Positions 9,986 to 19,959 are shown, numbered from the stretch's first letter. The stretch: DNA of 64,000 nt from Arenibacter aquaticus (GCF_003957295.1 NZ_RQPJ01000003.1:503135-567134); one strand, 5' to 3'. A program made the numbers and translations. The notes: generated by a model not told the origin, from the sequence alone.

Positions 9986-11514
9986 TCAAAGACGTTGTAC
10001 TGAATACCCCTGCACTCTATACCGCTCCAGAGTCCCTTGTAAATCTTCTATGATTCCAGGGTTTTCATTATAGAGATTATTTCGCTGTTCAGCATCCTTT
10101 TCCATGTTAAATAGCAAGCCAGGAGTTGTAAAATCTGTATACCCCTTTAGATCTTTAAAAGATTGGGGCATTTTAGAATGTTCTCCAGAGGAGGCATTAA
10201 TATAAAGCCATTTCCCTTTTCTGAGACCCCAGACATTCTTGTAGGTGTTGTGTACCGTAGCTTCCCGAAAAGGGGAGTTATATGTTCTGCCCATAAGTAT
10301 GGGTGTTAGGTCGTAGCTGTCCGGTGCTGCATTGTGGGGTACTATTATGTTGGTTATGGATGCAATTGTAGACATAATATCTACTTGGGATATAACTTCA
10401 TCGGACACCGATCCTGGAGCGATGTGGTTTGGCCATTTAATAATAAAAGGCACATGGTGACCACCTTCCCAAACATCGCGTTTTAGTCCCCTAAAATTTC
10501 CCATGCTAAAGTGGCCGTATTTTTCAGCCCGGTCAAAGGCATATCGTTCCGGACCGTTATCTGCAGTAAAAATCACAAGGGTATTCTCTTCCAACCCTTT
10601 TTCCTTAAGGGCTTTAAGTACCTGTCCTGCCACCCAATCCGTTTGATAAACAAAATCCCCATAAGGTCCTGCTGAGGATTTTCCTTTGAATTCCTCGTTC
10701 GGAATAATGGGAGCATGCGGAGAGGGTAAGGCGAAGTATAAAAAGAACGGCTTTTTACTATCCTGCTTCCCTATCCAATCTACCGTTTTTTTTGTAAGTG
10801 TAGGCAAAACTTCATAAGGGTTCCACCCTTCTACTTTGGGACCAGGTCTAAATTCCCACTCCCCCTCGTCTATATCAAAACCTATATTATGGGGATCCAT
10901 TGTAGCTGTTGGCAGTTCTACAAATCGGTCATTTTCCATCCAAGCATAGGGCGGAAAATTAATGGTTCCATCTCCAAAATAATAATCAAACCCCCTGTCC
11001 AAGGGACCTCCAGTAATAGGTTGGCTCCAATCTACATCCTCAGGGCGATAATATTGACGCATTTTTCCCCATTGCTTTACTTCACCTGAGGGATCATTTT
11101 TAAATTCCAGTTCCATCCCAAATGCCACTTCCCTATACAAGCGGTTTGATATCCATTATTCTTAAGAACTTGTGGAAGGGTAACGTCAGTCTGGTCAAAA
11201 AAAGGTCCTCCAAAAGAATCTATAATACCGTGTTGTCTACGCCAGTGATAGGTGCCGGTCAGCAGGGCGTACCTACTAGGGGAACATATTCCCGAGGAAC
11301 TATGTGCATCACTAAACCGCATTCCTTCTGCAGCCAAGCGATCCAAATTAGGGGTTAAAATTTTGGAATCTGGATTTTGGGCATTAAGATCACCATAGCC
11401 CATATCATCGGCATAAATAATAACAATATTGGGCTGTTGACCTTGAATTTTGGAAAATAATCCCAAAAATAAAATAATTACAAATACTGAAAATCTGTTC
11501 AGGTAATAAATCAT
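9986..11514 (-). pseudogene. S1-family sulfatase broken by a single-base frameshift
   Basis: Two minus-strand reading frames together encode one complete sulfatase. The 5' part (from 11514; signal [20 protein letters not shown]) holds the metal site [15 protein letters not shown], the motif CSPSR at C77 and the signature [10 protein letters not shown]. It then runs out of frame after W-N-L-K and stops at 11077. The 3' part continues the same protein in another frame with [14 protein letters not shown], then [12 protein letters not shown], and ends at 9986. The two join if the A5 run (T5 on the plus strand, 11097-11101) had six bases. A longer upstream Met at 11544 exists, but the one at 11514 starts a clean signal peptide. 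It is either a recent inactivation or a homopolymer sequencing error. It lies between SusD-1 and the CRTAC1-like gene. Confidence 0.88.
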
Positions 11515-11572
11515 TGGGTAAAGAATTAAGTAATATAAATCCATTTAAGGAAAACTACATAAGAAATTTAAT

Positions 11573-11607
11573 AAAAAAAGCCAGAAAACCCTGAGGCTTC
11601 CTGGCTT
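11573..11607 (-). terminator. Rho-independent terminator after susD-1
   Basis: On the minus strand the arms AAGCCAG (11607-11601) and CTGGCTT (11584-11578) form a 7-bp stem that runs into a T tract (11579-11573). It lies 37 bp past the stop of the SusD gene and 59 bp before the next sulfatase start. It probably ends most SusCD transcripts, with read-through or a weak promoter feeding the genes beyond it. Confidence 0.75.
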
Positions 11608-11643
11608 ACAACTAACAACTTAACTAAAACTCATAATAAAATA

Positions 11644-13182
11644 CTAATAATCCGGGTTTTGGTCCAAGGCATTGTTCTTGTCTATAGCACTTTGTGGCAA
11701 TGGCCATTTATAGTGTTTAGGTAAGAAAACCCTATTGGAAGCCACTTGTGGATCATAAAACCCGTTGAGGACTTCTTCTGCTATACCCCAGCGCTTTAAA
11801 TCAAAGTAACGTAAACCTTCAAAGCTCAATTCATATCGTCTCTCGTTGCGGACTATTTCCCTAAGTTCGTTTGCGCTGGTGGTGGTAATTTCAGGATAAT
11901 TATCGGTATCACTTACTGCCACACCATAGGCTCTTGCCCTTACTTGATTAATGGCGTCCAGCACGGAACTATCTATATCCCCATCCTCTATTTTCCCTTC
12001 GGCATACATTAACAGTACGTCCGCATAGCGAATATGAACATAATCTGTGGCTTCGGTGGAATTCTGAACCAAGGAAGCCCTTGTTTCGGGAGTGGTCCAT
12101 TTTAGGAGGCCATAACCAGAAAGGGTTTTTTGCTCTATTTCGGGGTTCCATTCCCCTTCTTGTACGATCTGCGTTAATCTAGGATCCCTATTTTCCAGAG
12201 GGTTTTCCGGATCGTATTCCGGAGATTCGTCAATAGGAAGTCCGTCAATGGCCTCAAATGAATCAACGAATTGTTCGGTTGGCTTTAAGGTTCCCCAAAA
12301 ACCAAGCATCACCTCGGTGCCCCACGGCTGAACCTCTCCAGGAGCATTGGTATAAATGGTAGAAAAGATTATCTCCGGGTTACCTGCCTGACCACTATCT
12401 ACAAACAGACTGGAATAATCATCGGCCAGTTGAAAGTTTCCTTCGTCCATTACTTCTTTCGCTGCAGCCGCTGCCTGTCCGTATTTATTTTGATACAAAT
12501 ACGTCCTTGCCAATAGGGCATTTGCGGAACCTTTTACTACACGGCCATTGGTATAGGGCGCTTCTGGCAAATTGGAAGCAGCGAAGATCAAATCGGCTTC
12601 AATTTGAGCAAAAACTTCTTCCGCTGTGCTTTTTGGTAATTCCTGATTGTCTAAAGTGGTAGACTCCAACCTTAACGGCACATCACCATAAGTAGTCGCC
12701 AGATAATAGTAAAAGAATGCTCTAATAAAAGAGGCTTCTGCCTTCCATTGATTTAACTTGGAAGTCTCTACGTTCTCCACTTGATCTATATTGGCCAAGA
12801 AAAAATTACAGGTCTGAATTCCTTTGTAACAGATACGGTATAATTGCAAAATTGCACCGTTATTACCTCCTGTAGTAGGAGAAAAAGTACCATCTATTAT
12901 TTCCCGGAAACCATAATTAAATGTTTGGTAGGCATCATCGGTCAGGGCATCCCAATTGGGTTTGATGGAAGGGGGCCAGGCTCTTTCTCCTTTAATGGCT
13001 ATTAAATTGGATTGGAGGTTACTATAAACCCCGGTTAGGGCCAATTGTGCATCTTGTTCCGTAGTCCAGAACCCCTCTGATGAGAGCTGGGAAGAAGGTT
13101 GTTTATCTAAAAAATCAGAATCACAGGAGCTGATTGCCAGCCCAAGGATCAGTAAACTAAATATTTTTATACTTTTTTTCAT
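11644..13182 (-). CDS. susD-like: SusD/RagB-family glycan-binding outer-membrane lipoprotein (pair 1)
   Basis: A 512-residue SusD homologue that caps the SusC channel at the cell surface and binds oligosaccharide. The signal ends in a lipobox (LGLAISSCDSDFLDKQPSS), and the first residues after the lipid Cys are the classic SusD start, FLDKQP. Several TPR-like helices follow (ANALLARTYLYQNKYGQAA) with a C-terminal RagB block containing RNERRYELSFEGLRYFDLKRWG. It begins 19 bp after the SusC stop and is followed by a strong terminator. The ligand cannot be read from sequence; context points to carrageenan-type oligosaccharides. Confidence 0.95.
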   Translation of the reverse strand: MKKSIKIFSLLILGLAISSCDSDFLDKQPSSQLSSEGFWTTEQDAQLALTGVYSNLQSNLIAIKGERAWPPSIKPNWDALTDDAYQTFNYGFREIIDGTFSPTTGGNNGAILQLYRICYKGIQTCNFFLANIDQVENVETSKLNQWKAEASFIRAFFYYYLATTYGDVPLRLESTTLDNQELPKSTAEEVFAQIEADLIFAASNLPEAPYTNGRVVKGSANALLARTYLYQNKYGQAAAAAKEVMDEGNFQLADDYSSLFVDSGQAGNPEIIFSTIYTNAPGEVQPWGTEVMLGFWGTLKPTEQFVDSFEAIDGLPIDESPEYDPENPLENRDPRLTQIVQEGEWNPEIEQKTLSGYGLLKWTTPETRASLVQNSTEATDYVHIRYADVLLMYAEGKIEDGDIDSSVLDAINQVRARAYGVAVSDTDNYPEITTTSANELREIVRNERRYELSFEGLRYFDLKRWGIAEEVLNGFYDPQVASNRVFLPKHYKWPLPQSAIDKNNALDQNPDY

Positions 13183-13201
13183 CTTGCTATTTTTAAACTA
13201 T

Positions 13202-16200
13202 TTAGAAGGACATGTTTATACCTAAGGTTAGGGTTTTTCTAAATGGATATGCATCCACCCCATTAGCTTCAGGATCTACTTTGATTGGATAATCTTTCTG
13301 AAAAGTTAGATAGTTCTCGGCAGCGACATAGAATCGTAACTTATTAAATGGGGTCTTATCTATGAGTTCACTAGGGAATGTATATCCCAAGGTTACGTTT
13401 CTAAGTCGTAGGTAAGAGGTGTCCCATAACCAAAAAGAGTTTGTATAAGCAATGGACCTGCGTTCTTCAGCTGTCTCGTAATAAACAGCTGGCAACCTGG
13501 AATTTGTATTCTCTGGGGTCCAGGCTTCGGTTAACCAAGCAACATCGGCTCCACCGTCTTGTCTAAAGGGATCTCTTGCGATGTAATTTTTGGTACCTTC
13601 AACACCTTCCCAGAACATTCTAAAATCAAAATTCTTATAGTTGGCTGAAAGATTTAGCCCATACACAAAAGCTGGGTAACGACCATCAATATGAATACGA
13701 TCTTCTCCGTTGACCGTGCCATCTCCATTTTGGTCTTTTAATTTAATAAAGCCAACCTTTCCGGGTTGTGGCTGTGAGGGTGAGTTGTCTATTTCTTCCT
13801 GACTCTGGAAGTACCCATCTGCTTCCCACATATACCAATCCTGGAAAGCGTAGCCTTCCTCATTTATATTTCGATTTTGTATCTCGGGCTCGCCAAAAGT
13901 TTTAAGCCTATTTTTAAACCAGGATACATTTCCATTGATACTATATCTAAAATCATCTCCCACCATATTGTCATGTCCAAGTACTATATCCCAACCTTTA
14001 TTGGTCATGGCCCCCTGGTTCACTACTGGAGGGTTAAGTCCACTACTCTCATCTACTTGTAATTGACGTAGAATATCTACAGTTTCCTTTACATAATAGT
14101 CAATGGATCCGTGTATTTTTCTGTTGAGTAAGTTAAAATCGACCCCAAAATCGGTTACGGTAGTGGTCTCCCATGTGATATCAGGGTCCACCAAACTAGC
14201 CAGGCCAACCCCGGATAGGACACTGCTACCGAATGGATATCCAAAATTGGTAAAGGATAATGTAGATTGATAAGGGTATATTCCAGAATTCAATTCATCA
14301 TCACTTAAGTTGATCCCGATATTCTGGTTGCCCAATTGTCCCCATGAACCTCTAAGTTTTAACTCGTTGATGGCATCTACTTCTTCTACGAAGCTTTCCT
14401 TATCCAATCTCCATCCTGCGGATACCGAAGGAAAAATCCCCAGCCTATTACCTTTGGCAAACCGAGAACTGATGTCTCCCCTTAGGTTTGCTTCCAATAA
14501 ATATTTTTCTTTATAGTTGTAATTGGCCCTACCGAAAAAACTTTGGATCGCCCAACTTTCCGAAAAACCTGTTGTAAATTGATTTTCCGAATTGGCTCCC
14601 TCCAAGTCGGTTATCTTTCTACTGGGAAGACCAGTTCGTTGAGATCTGGTAAAATTGCGATCAAAACTCTCCTGGCTATAACCTCCAAGAATTTTAAAAT
14701 CGTGATCCCCGATGAGTTTTGAGTAAGTAAGGGTAGAGAACAAGGTAATTTGTTTGCTCCATACATTATCCACTGTTAATTGAGAAGGGTCTCTAGTACT
14801 TCTTAGGTATTCTCCAGTTCTATAATTATACTCATCGTATTGGATGCGTTGGTTCTTATAAAAATCGTAATCAAATTTATAAGCACCTTTTGTACTCCAA
14901 ACGAGATCATCGGTAAATTTTACGTCAAAATAGGCATTGCCATTAAAGTTATATTCATTTAGCACTTCTCCGTCTTGAACTTCCAATTCGGCAATAGGGT
15001 TATTTCTGGTGAAACCCTCATCGAAACCAGGAAATTGTGGGTCGTTACCAGAAAAGGCCTTTCCTGAATAATGACCTGTACCATCAAGGGTATACACACC
15101 CCAGGTAGGTCTAACCCTAAAAAGGTTAAATAATATGGAGCCATCTCCTCTTGCCCCAGTGGTCTTTGAGGTTACCCCAGAGGCAGTACCTCCAATAGTT
15201 AATTTTTCACCTATATCCGACTTCACGCTTAAAAAGAAATTGTTCTTTTCAAACCCAGTAGACCTAATTATACCTGGCTGATCCCAATTGCCCAATGAAA
15301 GGTTATAACTGGTTCCATCAATAGCACCGCTTGCCGTAACAACATGGCGTTGAACAATGGGATTTCTGGAAGCCTCATTGAACCAATTGGTATTTGGAAA
15401 AGCAGGATCCCCATTGGCATTCCTGTAAGCGTCTATGACTTCCTGAGGATATGGATTGGCTGATGCGCCAGGAGTATTTATTACCGCTTGGTTCAAAAGG
15501 GTCATAAAATCGGCAGAATTGGAAATCATTTCAGGTACCCTGGTAAAGGTTTCTGTAGTGACACTGCCGTTGTAATCTATTTTAAAGTTGTTACTGCCAC
15601 CAGTTTTAGTGGTCACCAAAATAACACCGTTGGCTGCCCTTGATCCGTAGATTGCAGCTGAAGAAGCATCCTTAAGTACAGAAATGGAGCTGATCACGGT
15701 TGGGTCCAAGTCCTGTAGGTTTCCCTCTACCCCATCAATAAGGACCAAAGGGCTGTTGTTACTACCAAATGAGTTGAGACCCCTTATCTTAATATTAAGC
15801 CCTTCATTACCAGGAGCACCACTGTTCTGTGAAATTTGAAGTCCTGCGGCCTGTCCCTGAAGCGCTTGGAATGCATTTTGCACATTTCTATCCTCCAAAG
15901 CCTCACTATCCACAGCAGTTACGGAACCAGTTAGGTTGACCCTCTTTTGTTGACCGTAACCCACAACTACCACTTCATCCAATTGACTGGCATCTTCGGC
16001 TAGGGTAACATTGATAGTTTCTTTTCCTTCAACTGGAACCTCCTGGGCAATAAAACCGATATAGCTAAATACCAATGTGGCACTACCTTCGGCGCTTATG
16101 GAATAATTTCCGTCAAAATCGGTTTGTGTTCCAGTAGTAGTACCCTTTACCAAAACATTGGCTCCAGGCAATGGCATTCCACTTTCATCTACTACAGTTC

Positions 16201-16315
16201 CACTGATGTTTTGATTCTGGCCATAGGTCTGTAATGTTGCAAAAAACAACACCAAGATCCATACGCTTTTGCGAAACAGAATCGGTTTGTTGGTTACTAG
16301 TTTTTTTTGTTTCAT
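13202..16315 (-). CDS. susC-like: SusC/RagA-family TonB-dependent outer-membrane transporter (pair 1)
   Basis: A 1037-residue TonB-dependent receptor. In order it has a signal peptide (ends ATLQTYGQ), a carboxypeptidase-regulatory-like domain (ISGTVVDESGMPLPGANV), a TonB-box region (LDEVVVVGYGQQKR), a plug with the SusC signature LKDASSAAIYGSRAANGVI, and a large beta-barrel that ends in Phe (LGINMSF). It imports oligosaccharides with the downstream SusD, using proton-motive energy through TonB. No FecR/sigma interaction domain is present, so control is probably by a regulator acting on the promoter. A possible promoter box lies about 200 bp upstream. Confidence 0.96.
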   Translation of the reverse strand: MKQKKLVTNKPILFRKSVWILVLFFATLQTYGQNQNISGTVVDESGMPLPGANVLVKGTTTGTQTDFDGNYSISAEGSATLVFSYIGFIAQEVPVEGKETINVTLAEDASQLDEVVVVGYGQQKRVNLTGSVTAVDSEALEDRNVQNAFQALQGQAAGLQISQNSGAPGNEGLNIKIRGLNSFGSNNSPLVLIDGVEGNLQDLDPTVISSISVLKDASSAAIYGSRAANGVILVTTKTGGSNNFKIDYNGSVTTETFTRVPEMISNSADFMTLLNQAVINTPGASANPYPQEVIDAYRNANGDPAFPNTNWFNEASRNPIVQRHVVTASGAIDGTSYNLSLGNWDQPGIIRSTGFEKNNFFLSVKSDIGEKLTIGGTASGVTSKTTGARGDGSILFNLFRVRPTWGVYTLDGTGHYSGKAFSGNDPQFPGFDEGFTRNNPIAELEVQDGEVLNEYNFNGNAYFDVKFTDDLVWSTKGAYKFDYDFYKNQRIQYDEYNYRTGEYLRSTRDPSQLTVDNVWSKQITLFSTLTYSKLIGDHDFKILGGYSQESFDRNFTRSQRTGLPSRKITDLEGANSENQFTTGFSESWAIQSFFGRANYNYKEKYLLEANLRGDISSRFAKGNRLGIFPSVSAGWRLDKESFVEEVDAINELKLRGSWGQLGNQNIGINLSDDELNSGIYPYQSTLSFTNFGYPFGSSVLSGVGLASLVDPDITWETTTVTDFGVDFNLLNRKIHGSIDYYVKETVDILRQLQVDESSGLNPPVVNQGAMTNKGWDIVLGHDNMVGDDFRYSINGNVSWFKNRLKTFGEPEIQNRNINEEGYAFQDWYMWEADGYFQSQEEIDNSPSQPQPGKVGFIKLKDQNGDGTVNGEDRIHIDGRYPAFVYGLNLSANYKNFDFRMFWEGVEGTKNYIARDPFRQDGGADVAWLTEAWTPENTNSRLPAVYYETAEERRSIAYTNSFWLWDTSYLRLRNVTLGYTFPSELIDKTPFNKLRFYVAAENYLTFQKDYPIKVDPEANGVDAYPFRKTLTLGINMSF

Positions 16316-16672
16316 AAAATGAATTCTGAAAATTTAGTTAGTAATTAATAATTGAGTTAAAATTATTGTAGCTGATCGTCAGCGGCTATCACAAATGATT
16401 TTAAATAGGTAACATATATTTAAACTGCTTTAATGCTTTAAAAATAGTTGTGGCCTATATTTGATTTATATGTTTGTCTTGAATGGCGGATTATTATATG
16501 TTAACTTATTATTAACATTACAAAGCTAAAACCAGAAGAATATTTAGTGTATCTCTCTATACATTTCTTGTATCCTTGCATTCAATAGCCTTATAATCAT
16601 TACATTAGAAACCAAAGAGTAATACTCTAAGACGTTTGATAAGACCATTATCTAAAAGTCATACGGGATAAA
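16316..16672. other. Intergenic leader of SusCD-1
   Basis: 357 AT-rich bases with no convincing gene on either strand. It separates the GMC/isomerase operon (ending at 16673) from susC-1 and must contain the susC-1 promoter and 5' leader. One match to the Bacteroidetes minus-7 box is described separately; no strong terminator hairpin for the upstream operon was found. Confidence 0.6.
16521..16528 (-). promoter_or_regulatory. Possible Bacteroidetes minus-7 box for susC-1
   Basis: The plus strand reads CAAAGCTA, so the minus strand has TAGCTTTG, a perfect match to the Bacteroidetes minus-7 consensus TAnnTTTG. Transcription would start near 16514, giving a leader of about 200 bases before the susC ATG at 16315. 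No good TTTG minus-33 box is seen at the usual spacing, so this is tentative. Confidence 0.35.
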
Positions 16673-17602
16673 TTATACAATACTACCAGCCTTTAACAAT
16701 AAGTCTCTTGTTAGGATCACCCCTTCTTTTTCCGAATGGGTACTTCCTTCATATTCGATACCAATATAACCGGTATAGCCAGATGCCTTTACCGTACGCA
16801 GCATTCTATAATAATCAATGGCAGTTTCGTCTCCTTTATCGTTAAATTGGTACGATTTGGCACTAACACCTTTGGCAAATGGAAGCAATTCTTTTATTCC
16901 CTGGTATTTATTGTATTCCTCAAGACATAGCTTGTCCTCTCCTTTTTCTATACAGAAATTGCCAAAATCTGGTAAAGTACCACAATTGTTGCGATCTACT
17001 TTTTTCATAATGCTCGCCAGCCATGATCCATCTGATGAAAATCCGCCATGATTTTCTACTAGGATATTAATATTCGCCTTTTGTGCAAACTCAGCTAACC
17101 TATTCAAGGAATCAAGACTTGCCATAGCCGCTTCGGTTTTCTTTATCCCACCGCGCAGATCTACCCTTATGGAATGGCACCCTAAAAACTGGGCTGCCTC
17201 TACCCATTTATAATGGTTGGTGATGGCTTTGGAACGCTCGGCCTTATCTGGGCTGGCCAGATTGCCTTCCCTGCCTACCATAATCAGAAGGTTTTTAACC
17301 CCTTCATCCTCTGCCCTAGCGTTCATTTGCCGTAGGTAGGAGTTGTCCTTTGCTTTGGTTGAAAAGAACCGGTTAACATATTCCAAGCCCTCACAACCAA
17401 GACTTCTGGCCTTTGCGGCAAACTCCAGGTGGTCCATACTCCCATCAAACAATGCCCTGTGAAAGGACCATTGGGCCAAGGATATTTTAAAAAAGGGTTT
17501 TGTATATGGGGTATTTGCCAATAACTCCAAGGGAATTGCCCCAGCAAGGGAGGCCAAAGCCCCCATTTTCAGGGATTGGTTTATAAAATTTCTTCGTTTC
17601 AT
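16673..17602 (-). CDS. Exported sugar phosphate isomerase/epimerase-like TIM-barrel protein
   Basis: A 309-residue xylose isomerase-like (AP endonuclease 2 superfamily) TIM barrel with a twin-arginine-type leader (MKRRNFINQSLKMGALASLAG). Recognisable pieces are ISLAQWSFHRALFDG, LGCEGLEYVNRFF, LLIMVGREG, a metal-site strand ILVENHGGFSSDG, LPDFGNFC and YIGIEYEGS. Glu and His residues in the last blocks fit divalent metal binding. Export is unusual for a phosphate-sugar enzyme and argues for a free or oxidised sugar substrate in the periplasm. It is the third gene of a unit with a GMC oxidoreductase and its small subunit (41 bp gap). Related family members in gut Bacteroides act on 3-keto-glycosides, so isomerisation or lyase cleavage of an oxidised glycoside is possible but unproven. 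Confidence 0.8.
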   Translation of the reverse strand: MKRRNFINQSLKMGALASLAGAIPLELLANTPYTKPFFKISLAQWSFHRALFDGSMDHLEFAAKARSLGCEGLEYVNRFFSTKAKDNSYLRQMNARAEDEGVKNLLIMVGREGNLASPDKAERSKAITNHYKWVEAAQFLGCHSIRVDLRGGIKKTEAAMASLDSLNRLAEFAQKANINILVENHGGFSSDGSWLASIMKKVDRNNCGTLPDFGNFCIEKGEDKLCLEEYNKYQGIKELLPFAKGVSAKSYQFNDKGDETAIDYYRMLRTVKASGYTGYIGIEYEGSTHSEKEGVILTRDLLLKAGSIV

Positions 17603-17643
17603 TTGGTCTGTTATTTATGAAGTCTACTAAGGTTTAGGGATGT

Positions 17644-18207
17644 TTAAATGGACCACGCTTTACCATCTGTTAATTCATCCAGGTCGCCGCAGGGTATGTA
17701 TTCTCCAGGGACTGGTAAATAGGCCAAGACTTCCTCTGCTATATATTCATTACACTTATATGCCCATACCGTTAAATCCCTGATTTTTTTGGCGTACCTA
17801 AACTCCGTACCGCTTTGTGGCTGTAGGGCGCTAAGCATTACCGGGCCAAGATCTTCCGTAGTGAGTTGTTCTGCTTGTTCTTTATTGGAATTGTTTAAGG
17901 CAAGTTCTGCTAATTGATCCAAGGTGGACCTGAAATTTAATTGTTCCTTTGTATCCATTACCTCTTTGACAAAGCTGTCCAAAAAAATGTGGGCATTGAC
18001 TTCTGATGCTGAAGGAGTGTCTGTTTTTGGCAATATGGCATCAACCAATGTCCTTAGTACCGAACCCTGTTCCTGCGTAAGGAATTCAGGTGTCCAAGCC
18101 TGTTTTCCCTCGTTCTTACAACTTTGCATAAGTCCTAAAAGTGTTGGTGTTGCCACAACATACCCCAAGGACTTACCCATTTGTATCAGTGCTTTTCTTC
18201 TATCCAT
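17644..18207 (-). CDS. Gluconate 2-dehydrogenase subunit 3-like protein (GMC partner)
   Basis: A 187-residue small subunit of the gluconate_2-dh3 family. The leader has twin arginines (MDRRKALIQMGKSLGY) and then a lipobox-like LMQSC, suggesting a Tat-exported lipoprotein. The family block QGSVLRTLVDAILPKTDTPSA is visible near residues 47-68. Such subunits accompany FAD-dependent GMC dehydrogenases and are needed for their export or activity, since the large subunit here has no leader of its own. Its ATG shares one base with the GMC stop codon, which is strong evidence that they are made as a pair. No cytochrome c subunit gene lies in the cluster, so the electron acceptor is unknown. Confidence 0.85.
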   Translation of the reverse strand: MDRRKALIQMGKSLGYVVATPTLLGLMQSCKNEGKQAWTPEFLTQEQGSVLRTLVDAILPKTDTPSASEVNAHIFLDSFVKEVMDTKEQLNFRSTLDQLAELALNNSNKEQAEQLTTEDLGPVMLSALQPQSGTEFRYAKKIRDLTVWAYKCNEYIAEEVLAYLPVPGEYIPCGDLDELTDGKAWSI

Positions 18208-19919
18208 TATATATTTCCTTTTTTAAGTTCTTGTGCTGCATGATTTGCTGCCCTTGCTGAAAAGGCCATGTATGTAAGTGATGGGTTAACACAACTTGAG
18301 GAAGCCATGAAGGCTCCGTCAGTAATATATACATTGGGTACGGCATGTACCTGGTTATGTCCGTTTAGGACAGAAGTTTTGGGGCTACGGCCCATTCTGG
18401 CCGTGCCCATTTCGTGGATACCATGCCCTATGGTGTATTTGCTATTACGGGTAGTGATATCCCGGAATCCCGCTTTTTTCAACATTTCTGCAGCGTTTTC
18501 CACGATATCTTCGCGCATCTTTAGTTCATTGTCCCTTATATCCGCATTGAAATTTACGGTGGGCAAACCCCATCCGTCAAGTTTGTCATAGTCCAGTGTC
18601 ATTCGGTTGTCCCCATAGGGTAGAATCTCGCCAAAACCACCAACACCCATGGTCCATCCACCTGGTTTTAGTATGGCTTCCTTTAAGTCTTTTCCCATAG
18701 ATAGTTCGGCCACGGCGTCCTGCCAATTTTTGCGACTTGCGCCTCCTTGATATCCAAATCCCCGGAGGTAATCCTTACTTTTTGATCTGTTATCCAAATT
18801 TTTAAATCTAGGAATGTAAATGCCACCCGGTCTTCTACCTTTATAGTATTTGTCCTCAAAACCATCGAATTTACCACTGGCCCCGGCGCCCAAATGGTGA
18901 TCCATTATGTTTCGACCTACTTGGTCCGAATCATTGCCCAACCCATTAGGGAAACGATCAGATTTTGATTGCAATAAAATAGAAGCCGATGCTATGGCGG
19001 AAGCACATAAAAAGATCACCTTGGCTTTAAAGACCAATTCTTCCTTGGTAAGTCTGTCTATTACTTTAACACCAGTCGCTTTTTTGGTATCGGGATCATA
19101 GATAACCTCTGTAACGATAGAATCTACCCTTAGGGTTAGGTTACCAGTACGCTCCGCAGCAGGCAGTGTTGATGAATTACTGCTAAAATATCCTCCAAAA
19201 GGGCACCCTCTAACACAACGATTTCTAAATTGGCATTTGGTTCTACCTTCAAATTGCTTGTCGCCCGTAATATGGGCAATTCTACCCGCGGTAACAGGGC
19301 GACCTTTGAAATTTTCGGCCACCTTTTCCTTAAAATGTTGTTCTACACAATTGAGTTCCAACATAGGTAAAAATTGTCCGTCCGGTAGTTGTGGAAGACC
19401 CATTTTTTCTCCAGAAACCCCAATAAAGGTCTCTACCTTGTCGTACCAAGGGGCAATATCCTTATAACGTATTGGCCAATCAACACCGTGACCATCCTGT
19501 TTATTGGCTTCAAAATCCCATTCGTTCCATCGATAGCTGTGTCTGCCCCATTGTAGGGAACGCCCTCCAACGTGATAGCCACGCATCCAATTAAAGGGTT
19601 TGGTCTCCTGGTAGGGATGTTCCAAATCGTTGACAAACCACATATGCGATTCGGCCCTTGTCAAACGAGGTGTCCTTCCTTGTTTTAATTGTTTGGCCTT
19701 TTCGGCCTTGGGCAATTCCCCTCCATGTGGAAAGTCCCAATCATCTTTATTGGCAGTCACATAATCCGTTATGTGGTTGATCATTCTACCTCTCTCAAGT
19801 ACTAAGGTCTTTAGGCCATTTTCGCAAAGTTCCTTTGCTGCCCAGCCGCCACTTACCCCTGTGCCAACCACAATGGCATCATAGGAATCCTGTTCCTCAT
19901 TATAATAAAATTTACTCAT
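18207..19919 (-). CDS. GMC-family FAD-dependent sugar dehydrogenase, large subunit
   Basis: A 570-residue GMC oxidoreductase. The N-terminal dinucleotide fold is AIVVGTGVSGGWAAKEL with G19-x-G21-x-x-G24, followed by the flavin region GGRSLQWGRHSYRW. The middle has a cysteine cluster (KCQFRNRCVRGCPFGG) typical of the gluconate-dehydrogenase branch. The C-terminal catalytic block contains HEMGTARMG and SSCVNPSLTYMAF with the expected His/Asn pair. It lacks a signal peptide and probably hitchhikes through Tat on the small subunit encoded next. Relatives oxidise sugar hydroxyls, including C3 of disaccharides. Here a galactoside or sulfated sugar from algal galactan is the likely substrate, which is inference from context. 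Confidence 0.88.
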   Translation of the reverse strand: MSKFYYNEEQDSYDAIVVGTGVSGGWAAKELCENGLKTLVLERGRMINHITDYVTANKDDWDFPHGGELPKAEKAKQLKQGRTPRLTRAESHMWFVNDLEHPYQETKPFNWMRGYHVGGRSLQWGRHSYRWNEWDFEANKQDGHGVDWPIRYKDIAPWYDKVETFIGVSGEKMGLPQLPDGQFLPMLELNCVEQHFKEKVAENFKGRPVTAGRIAHITGDKQFEGRTKCQFRNRCVRGCPFGGYFSSNSSTLPAAERTGNLTLRVDSIVTEVIYDPDTKKATGVKVIDRLTKEELVFKAKVIFLCASAIASASILLQSKSDRFPNGLGNDSDQVGRNIMDHHLGAGASGKFDGFEDKYYKGRRPGGIYIPRFKNLDNRSKSKDYLRGFGYQGGASRKNWQDAVAELSMGKDLKEAILKPGGWTMGVGGFGEILPYGDNRMTLDYDKLDGWGLPTVNFNADIRDNELKMREDIVENAAEMLKKAGFRDITTRNSKYTIGHGIHEMGTARMGRSPKTSVLNGHNQVHAVPNVYITDGAFMASSSCVNPSLTYMAFSARAANHAAQELKKGNI

Positions 19920-19959
19920 AATTTTGGTTATGTTTTTATGGATGTTTTAAAGATTGTTG

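Noticed and set aside
11077-11140. Programmed frameshifting in the split sulfatase
   Set aside because: The A5 run alone is a weak slippery site, no stimulatory structure is visible, and no sulfatase is known to need frameshifting; a deletion or read error is simpler.
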